A DNA stretch of 18,596 bases from Candidatus Rifleibacteriota bacterium. Its GTDB lineage: Bacteria > Riflebacteria > Ozemobacteria > Ozemobacterales > Ozemobacteraceae. The stretch covers positions 289 through 18,884 of the forward strand of contig JAKJFO010000068.1 of NCBI GenBank assembly GCA_022704885.1. The letters run 5' to 3'. The translations under genes and the position numbers were made by a program. Within the stretch, counting starts at the first letter, position 1. Each line of letters begins with the position of its first letter. The notes under the pieces are model-generated. The model was not told the origin of the DNA, did no database searches, and saw only the letters and a program-made list of their open reading frames with translations. This document shows positions 14,101 through 18,596 of this stretch, in pieces.

Positions 14101-16392
14101 GGTTTCGAGTTCCTGCATTACGGTTTGCAGTTCGCGCGTGCCCGAGGCCGGTTCTAGTTTGTCAACCAGGGCCAGGGCCTGCTTGTTCAGGGTTTCAATG
14201 CGTGTGCGCAGGCGGTCGTATTTTTCCTTTTCCTGCTGCAGACGGGAAAGGGTCAGAGCTGATTTCGGGTTGGTCGGGTCGAGCGCGATCGCCTGACCGA
14301 AAAGCTTGATGGCAGTATCAAAATCTTTGCTGCTTTCGGCCTTTTCGGCGCTTTCGATCAGCGCCAGAGTCAGTTTTTGTCTGAGCTCAGGCGCATACTT
14401 TTTACCTTCATCGCTGCCGGCAAAGCGCTCGAATCGGCGACGCGCATCATCGAAGTCACGCGCTTCAATAAGTTTGATGATTTCGCCGGCTCTTTCGTCC
14501 GCGTTGCGGTCTCCTCCCAGCCCGAAATAATAGGCAGCACCGCCTGCGCCAATCAGAGCGGCGAGAATGGCGGGGAGCATATATTTTTTGCCGGCAGGAG
14601 GTTGCTCAGAGGCTTTAACCAGGCCGGAAAGCGAAGATATGCCAGAGCGCGAGGTCGAACGTCTGCCCGTTGTTGAATGTGGCATTGATTCTGGCGCATG
14701 TTCAACCAGCCAGGCTTCAAGCGTATCAATTACCTCGTTTTCTGAAGGTCGTGCTGCCGGGCTCTTGTCGAGCATACGCCTGACGAGGCCGACAATCGGA
14801 ACCATAGTCATATCGGGAAGTGCAGCCTGAGCCGGCAAAGTCGCCTCGATATGTTTCATGGCGATATCCAGTTCCTGATTCTGCGAGCCTTCGGCTTTAA
14901 AGGGTACGGTGCCGAAAATGAGCTCCCAGAATATTATGCCGAGTGAATATATATCTGATTTTCCTGACAGATTGCGGCTTCCCGTGCATTGCTCAGGTGA
15001 CATATACTCCGGCGTGCCCATGGTCATGCCAGTTTTGGTCAGGCTGCTCTGAGTCTTGGCAATGCCGAAGTCGAGAATTTTAACCAGCCCGGTCGGTGTA
15101 ATGATGATGTTCGAAGGCTTGAGGTCGCGGTGCACAATATTGCGCTCGTGGCATGCCGCGATACCTTCGGCCAGCTGCAGCATCAGCGGAACCGCCTGCC
15201 GACTGTCTTTCTGAATAGCGCCTTTGAGCTGAGACAGTGGCTTGCCTTCAATGTATTCCATAACCAGGAAAGGACGGCTGCTGACTTTGTCGCGGCCTGA
15301 GGCATAGATGCCCATGACGTTGCGATGCCCTACCGTCGCAAGAGTCTGCCCTTCGTGAATAAAACGTTCGACCAGTGAGTTGTCACCTGATGTTCTGTCG
15401 TGCAGCACCTTGATGGCGACGACCCGATTCAGTGAAGTATCGAGAGCCTTATAGACCTTGCCCATGCCGCCGCTGCCAATTTCCTGCTGAATCTGGTAAA
15501 TTTCTCCAATCGTTGCGGCTGAATCAGTCGAATGGTCGCTGCCCCCAGCATCGACGCGCAGACGGTTGAGAATCTGTTTGAGAAGCTCAAGAATTTCGGG
15601 AACTTCGGGGCGGTCATTCGGCTTTTTCGCCAGCATTTTTGCGACGAGCGATCTGAAGCTTTCGCCCTGCGGCAGCTGGGCGAACCCCGTGAAATCGGGG
15701 GTGTCGTTGAGGTGCATCAGGGCTATTGCCAGTGCCGGGTCGTCGGCATGCCCTTCGATGTTGAATGGCAACTTGCCGGTAAGCAGCTCGAAAAGCATGA
15801 CGCCGGCTGCGTAAACGTCGGTCTTGGCGGTTATGTCTGCCTTGCCGAGGCACTGCTCAGGTGACATATAGTGGGGGGTGCCGATGGCCATACCGGTTCG
15901 CGTATGTCGCGTTGCGGTTTTGGCTATGCCGAAGTCGACGAGTTTCAGCTGACCTTCCTTGTTGATCAGAACGTTTTCGGGTTTCAGATCACGGTGTATG
16001 ATGCCCTTTTGATGACAGGCATGAATGCCGCTGAACAGCTGAATAAAATGGTTTACCAGGCTGACCGGATCGGCCCTGAGGGTTTCTTTATGACTACCGA
16101 GACTTTTGCCATCGACGAATTCCATGACCAGGAACGGGACGCCGCCCTCTTCAACATCAGAGGCATAAACGTTAATTACCGCCGGGTGGTTAATTGTCGC
16201 CAGAATGCGGCCCTCATTGAGAAAGCGCTTGACTATCTCATCTTCTTTGGCCATTTCGGCAAGTAAAAACTTGATCGCCACTTCACGGCCGAGGTTGACA
16301 TCGAGGGCACGGTAGACCTGCCCCATACCTCCGGCGCCGAGTCGCGACAATATTTTGTAATGCCTGCCGATTATCTGTTCTGGTTTGAACAT
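11113..16392 (-). CDS. Giant membrane Ser/Thr protein kinase: two tandem kinase domains, TM, helical repeats, C-terminal beta-helix
   Basis: From ATG 16392 the protein has 1,759 residues; an in-frame TTG at 16437 is less likely because the promoter lies between them. Kinase 1 (about 9-280) has GAGGMGQVY, VAIK (K41), E60, HRDLKPEN (D135), DFG (153-155) and SPE (177-179). Kinase 2 (about 297-565) has GSGGMGKVY, VAIK (K328), E347, HRDLKPSN (D423), DFG (441-443) and SPE (465-467). Both therefore look catalytically complete, of the PknB/Hanks type. A Ser/Thr-rich juxtamembrane stretch (569-596) may be autophosphorylated. One membrane segment (605-624) puts the remaining roughly 1,135 residues outside the cytoplasm: TPR-like and coiled-coil units repeating about every 105 residues (690 to about 1400), an Ala-rich linker (around 1450-1470), and a right-handed parallel beta-helix of NosD/pectate-lyase type (about 1473-1759). 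Expected role: sensing an envelope or external ligand and phosphorylating cytoplasmic targets; the ligand is unknown. A TPR protein follows in the operon. Confidence 0.93.
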   Translation of the reverse strand: MFKPEQIIGRHYKILSRLGAGGMGQVYRALDVNLGREVAIKFLLAEMAKEDEIVKRFLNEGRILATINHPAVINVYASDVEEGGVPFLVMEFVDGKSLGSHKETLRADPVSLVNHFIQLFSGIHACHQKGIIHRDLKPENVLINKEGQLKLVDFGIAKTATRHTRTGMAIGTPHYMSPEQCLGKADITAKTDVYAAGVMLFELLTGKLPFNIEGHADDPALAIALMHLNDTPDFTGFAQLPQGESFRSLVAKMLAKKPNDRPEVPEILELLKQILNRLRVDAGGSDHSTDSAATIGEIYQIQQEIGSGGMGKVYKALDTSLNRVVAIKVLHDRTSGDNSLVERFIHEGQTLATVGHRNVMGIYASGRDKVSSRPFLVMEYIEGKPLSQLKGAIQKDSRQAVPLMLQLAEGIAACHERNIVHRDLKPSNIIITPTGLVKILDFGIAKTQSSLTKTGMTMGTPEYMSPEQCTGSRNLSGKSDIYSLGIIFWELIFGTVPFKAEGSQNQELDIAMKHIEATLPAQAALPDMTMVPIVGLVRRMLDKSPAARPSENEVIDTLEAWLVEHAPESMPHSTTGRRSTSRSGISSLSGLVKASEQPPAGKKYMLPAILAALIGAGGAAYYFGLGGDRNADERAGEIIKLIEARDFDDARRRFERFAGSDEGKKYAPELRQKLTLALIESAEKAESSKDFDTAIKLFGQAIALDPTNPKSALTLSRLQQEKEKYDRLRTRIETLNKQALALVDKLEPASGTRELQTVMQELETIGMASTSAEIAAAWQARFINLGEQSLAAHPQKSLAYYRDLQTYFPDTDGLAAKIEEAETLAKKQEEELAQATMLSTLKTALDVAIENYVPGQSPDLICQRIMKVQELGDTEAADAFSRKLGDKIAREADNWIVSNPQKAIELFNSAKITCPVLPGLETKIKLAEESLASMRTSEELKKERDDLDKTIAGQIKAIVPPAPVDDILQQLGKLATYADSADLVEKSRDDLYQKYFARTSDLIEKSPAEALSTLQTCIQIKPGATGLDEVKQQIEMRIAQEEKRRAAEAERERLERQTKTVNTIFSDIKKARIPQDVAVIREAIKSMHSEFADTEAAGKLEKHLLDRCQSELKKFEYSAPDQAIALAAGLRPLYQDNVEFGNELVALETQLAEKARVAAIQREIDGHIANIKRFADNPQVSGVDETLKLVDAIQKLDSGYDTSAVLRDAATRIRAKAQKAENAGEAERILKVLQTFDKDSRIDIKGEIARIAETSLAAAEKRIKGFRPGPNITTVIEALKDFDNWNEKDKKASMINLTRESYLKEINETSPESAEKALALLGQLYKLPGLSGDAELKSLEQALIKLDAEQKTPKTDPRIEQYSNQIDQIISNNQVLQQNENLQALLKNLEIAGATDKAATLRNIAAGKALAEAEKLLAQKDYDNALQAASVAKQLNPANSQINQMQSRISDARNKAQADAEAAAKAAAEKAASELTVGAQGNYKTIADAMRMAKDGATIKILPGSYNEAVVITGNISIQGTSPANCVINSSRGPTFTLSGNGKISGLTLTNNSGYTAPTVLITGGSSEISGCIISNASPAQAPDWVAAIEVRGGSPNISSNTINSSKAMGITVGGGSPVVAGNRISGCAIYGIWFSGATRARVSDNTVTQCGKSGIGIKDRANPEFTRNNIIGNKENGMLIYQDGGGNIVGNTIKDNGMAGIEVWDAQPTAISNNVITGNRKNGITVRGRKANVRLGSNSFSGNSGKEINNSGGTISNL

Positions 16393-16399
16393 GCCCGTT

Positions 16400-16428
16400 A
16401 ATCTACGATATTGCGCCGGCAAAATCAA
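16400..16428 (-). promoter_or_regulatory. Candidate promoter of the giant kinase gene, adjacent to the ATG
   Basis: On the minus strand, TTGATT (16428-16423) and TAGATT (16405-16400) are 17 nt apart, each matching consensus at four of six positions. Seven nt separate the -10 box from the ATG at 16392, and no Shine-Dalgarno is visible. The geometry is the same as at 8326-8354 and 16463-16491, which raises confidence in an otherwise moderate match. Confidence 0.45.
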
Positions 16429-16462
16429 GCCTGACAAAACTCTGTTGAATATATAAAAAAAA

Positions 16463-16491
16463 CTGTCAGAATCTCATTGTTATGATAAAAT
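16463..16491 (+). promoter_or_regulatory. Candidate promoter of the AsmA-like gene, adjacent to the ATG
   Basis: CTGTCA (16463-16468) and TAAAAT (16486-16491) are spaced by 17 nt. The -10 matches consensus at five of six positions. Seven nt separate it from the ATG at 16499, again without a ribosome-binding site. It diverges from the kinase promoter; the two -35 boxes are 34 nt apart. Confidence 0.5.
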
Positions 16492-16498
16492 CTGGGCT

Positions 16499-18596
16499 AT
16501 GGAAGAGAATATAAACACTCAGAGGCTCGAAAGCATCGCAAAAGAGCTCGATCGGCGGAAACAGGAACATCAGCAGGGCAGGGGACAGCGCCGAAAACTG
16601 CGTAAGTATCTGCGGCGCCTGCTGATGGTTGTGGCAGTAGCCTTTCTGGCACTGGCCAGCGTATTTTTCTTCAATTTTTTTCGGCTGAATTCAGACTTGA
16701 TCGAGGGGCACATCAAGCAGGGCATCATTCCCAATCTGACGCAGGATCGCTTCAATCTGCAAATGGGCTCGGTTTCGGGCAATCTTCTGTACGGCGTTGA
16801 GATCGAAAACGTGCTGATTCAAAACCCGCATTTTGAGTCAGCGTCAACGGTTCTTACCGTTCCCAGGGTTTCGCTGAGCTATTCATTATTTGATATTCTT
16901 TTTGGTAAGCTTATTCTTCAGAAGGTTGTCGTTGATAACCCGGCTTTGAGCCTGCATCGCAACGAAAAGGGGCGTGGCAGCTGGGATTTCTCAGCCATAG
17001 CGCCAGTCGTTGCCACTGTCGACGAAACCCGCTGGCAGAAACAGGATCGCGCTCAGGTCCTGGCAGACCGATATCTGGCTGATATTCGCATCAATAATCT
17101 TTCGGTGCTGGTGCCAAACCCCGAGTTGTTGATCAGTGATGATTTTGCCGCGCGCATATTCAGACTTCCGGCCAAAACCTGGCAGTTGTCAGGTATCAAC
17201 CTTTCTTTACGCAAATACCCGGCCGAAGAATTTTTTACTCATGTTTTGCGAGTTTCGTTGCCTGAAAGCCCTGATTTTATGCGGTTTCAGGTGACCAGAC
17301 TCAAGAAAAACGGCAACTTCACCATTACTTTTGATGGACTCGGCCAGAACTACAATCTGGCGGTCGATAATATTGGTCAGGATGGCCGCAGGGTAAATCT
17401 ATATGATGGCAGGCATCGCGGTCGCCTCAATCTCGAATGGGTCTGGGCGAGACAGAACATTGCGTTGCCCGAAAGAATTCGAGGCCTGAATGGAGTTTTG
17501 CAGATACCGCAATTCAATGATCTGGTTAAGGAGTGGTTACCAGAGGAATATAGCCTGGCCGGCAGTCTGCAGGCGAAGTTTGCCTGCCGCGACCAGCAGC
17601 CACTCTATGATGCGCAGGTCGAACTCGATATTGCCAGCGCCGAAGTGCGACTTCCTTATCTGCCGGTTATCGAAAATCTCGATGTCAAAGCCGCCAGTTC
17701 TGATCGAATCGCCAGAATCAGCCGGCTCGAATTCGACGCCGCCGGAATTCACAATCTCCACGCAGGCTGGCTGAATTATGCTGACGAAGCCAATATCAGT
17801 ACCGCCATCGAATCTGACCTTGCCGGAGACAAAATGGCAGTGGCGGCAACCTGGTCGCGCCTGTTGCCAGGGTCGCATCAGCTGGCAGCGAAGTTGTCGC
17901 GTAACGCCGGCACTGCTGAAATAAGCTTTATCAGAACTGTCGATAACAAGGCAATCATTTACAGCGATTTCGATTTCAATGCTGGTATCGTAGAAAAGGG
18001 CAGCGTTTCTGGCATGTTACCGCTCAACCTGCTGCCGCCGCAGATGCGCGAACAGTTGCGGACTTACTTTTCCCGTGTCGATCTGCTTGGGCCTCTGCAG
18101 ATAAGCACCGGGTTCTCCAGAATCGATGACTGGAAGAGCAGTCTGGTTATACTTGGTTTTGATGGTGCACGCATAATAAATCGCATCAACCCGAAAGATT
18201 ACGTCGAACTGCGGGGTATGGCCGAACTCGCGTCGGGCACACTTACCTGCGATGATCTGCTGGCGAGTCTCGATAATCTCGCGATAAAAACCTCAGGGCA
18301 CGCAGTGTTAACTGATACGGCCCCTTTTGTCAGCGATTATCAGGCTGAAGTGACGGTATCGACGACAGGCAATGGTGTCTTTGAAATCTCTTCAGAACGA
18401 CTGCAGTCTTCGTTCGGTCTGGCGCACCGCCCTGATTTTGACCGCATCGAACTCATCGGTGACCGTCTTGCCAGTGCCCGCGTCGCTGCTGATGCCTCCG
18501 AAAACCGCATAGATCTCGACATCAAGAAGTTATTGTTCATCCGACACAAAAAAATGCTCTGGGCAGAGAATCTATTCGGTGCCCTGACAACCGACC
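16499..18596 (+). CDS. AsmA/TamB-like envelope protein, C-terminus beyond window edge
   Basis: Reading from ATG 16499 I find 699 codons with no stop before the right edge, so the gene continues outside the window. The N-terminus is a charged cytoplasmic tail of about 40 residues (MEENINTQRLESIAKELDRR at its start). One membrane segment follows (about 41-60, LLMVVAVAFLALASVFFF). After it comes a pattern typical of AsmA/TamB N-termini: a short helical stretch, LQMGSVSGNLLYGVEIENVLI, VPRVSLSYSLFDILFGKLIL and KVVVDNPALSLHRNEKG. The rest alternates amphipathic beta strands, as expected for the long beta-groove of this superfamily. Family role: bridge-like proteins that span the periplasm and move or guide phospholipids or outer-membrane components. 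Assignment rests on architecture and these motifs, not on alignment. The gene is divergent from the giant kinase across a 106-nt gap, so shared control is possible. Confidence 0.8.
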   Translation, partial: MEENINTQRLESIAKELDRRKQEHQQGRGQRRKLRKYLRRLLMVVAVAFLALASVFFFNFFRLNSDLIEGHIKQGIIPNLTQDRFNLQMGSVSGNLLYGVEIENVLIQNPHFESASTVLTVPRVSLSYSLFDILFGKLILQKVVVDNPALSLHRNEKGRGSWDFSAIAPVVATVDETRWQKQDRAQVLADRYLADIRINNLSVLVPNPELLISDDFAARIFRLPAKTWQLSGINLSLRKYPAEEFFTHVLRVSLPESPDFMRFQVTRLKKNGNFTITFDGLGQNYNLAVDNIGQDGRRVNLYDGRHRGRLNLEWVWARQNIALPERIRGLNGVLQIPQFNDLVKEWLPEEYSLAGSLQAKFACRDQQPLYDAQVELDIASAEVRLPYLPVIENLDVKAASSDRIARISRLEFDAAGIHNLHAGWLNYADEANISTAIESDLAGDKMAVAATWSRLLPGSHQLAAKLSRNAGTAEISFIRTVDNKAIIYSDFDFNAGIVEKGSVSGMLPLNLLPPQMREQLRTYFSRVDLLGPLQISTGFSRIDDWKSSLVILGFDGARIINRINPKDYVELRGMAELASGTLTCDDLLASLDNLAIKTSGHAVLTDTAPFVSDYQAEVTVSTTGNGVFEISSERLQSSFGLAHRPDFDRIELIGDRLASARVAADASENRIDLDIKKLLFIRHKKMLWAENLFGALTTD

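Noticed and set aside
11975..14325. The periodic pattern in the kinase gene as a DNA-level tandem repeat or CRISPR-like array
   Set aside because: The periodicity is only in degenerate amino-acid patterns; no repeated nucleotide blocks of useful length were seen.
16393..16437. TTG start 15 codons upstream for the giant kinase
   Set aside because: It lies upstream of the candidate promoter and adds residues (MSGLILPAQYRRLTG) with no kinase features; ATG 16392 fits better.
16570..16782. Short minus-strand frame in the right-hand region
   Set aside because: It lies entirely within the uninterrupted AsmA-like frame on the plus strand and has no motif or start signal.

Overview
The window reads as chromosomal DNA of a Gram-negative, probably uncultured or little-studied bacterium. 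It encodes an AsmA/TamB-like envelope protein, secreted proteins, a Cu/Zn-type permease, and a very large eukaryotic-like Ser/Thr kinase. The phylum cannot be read from the sequence. The mix of giant kinases, SpoIID-domain proteins without other sporulation genes, and dispersed TGTCATCCTG-type repeats would suit a lineage such as Riflebacteria or another candidate phylum, but that is only a guess. No rRNA, tRNA, CRISPR array, phage or transposase gene was seen.

Left part (1-5210, + strand): a membrane HAMP/class III cyclase runs in from the left edge, and its metal-binding aspartates are replaced. A dispersed repeat copy follows, then a promoter, a long leader and an RhlE-type DEAD-box RNA helicase with a strong hairpin after it. 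Next is a secreted thioredoxin-fold protein with an unrecognised beta-rich C-terminal domain and a textbook intrinsic terminator. A second repeat copy follows, then a well-formed promoter driving only the N-terminal half of another class III cyclase, which looks like a gene remnant.

Middle part (5327-11080, - strand): recN lies 8 nt downstream of a secreted SpoIID/LytB-domain protein. Next upstream is a Cu/Zn-efflux-type permease with a fused C-terminal heavy-metal-binding domain, then a secreted TPR protein that sits directly behind the giant kinase gene.

Right part (11113-18596): a 1,759-residue protein carries two complete Ser/Thr kinase domains in tandem, one membrane segment, a long helical periplasmic region built from degenerate units of roughly 105 residues, and a C-terminal right-handed beta-helix. 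It is the most unusual object in the window. Divergent from it, and open to the right edge, is a 699-codon stretch of an AsmA/TamB-like protein.

A cross-cutting observation: the kinase, the AsmA-like gene and the SpoIID-domain gene each have a sigma70-like promoter with a 17-nt spacer. In each, the -10 box ends only 6-7 nt before the ATG and no ribosome-binding site is visible, which suggests leaderless transcripts. Other genes in the window have clear Shine-Dalgarno sequences. A plausible but unproven theme is envelope sensing and maintenance: kinase with an outward-facing beta-helix, TPR partner, AsmA-like protein and SpoIID-type glycan hydrolase.
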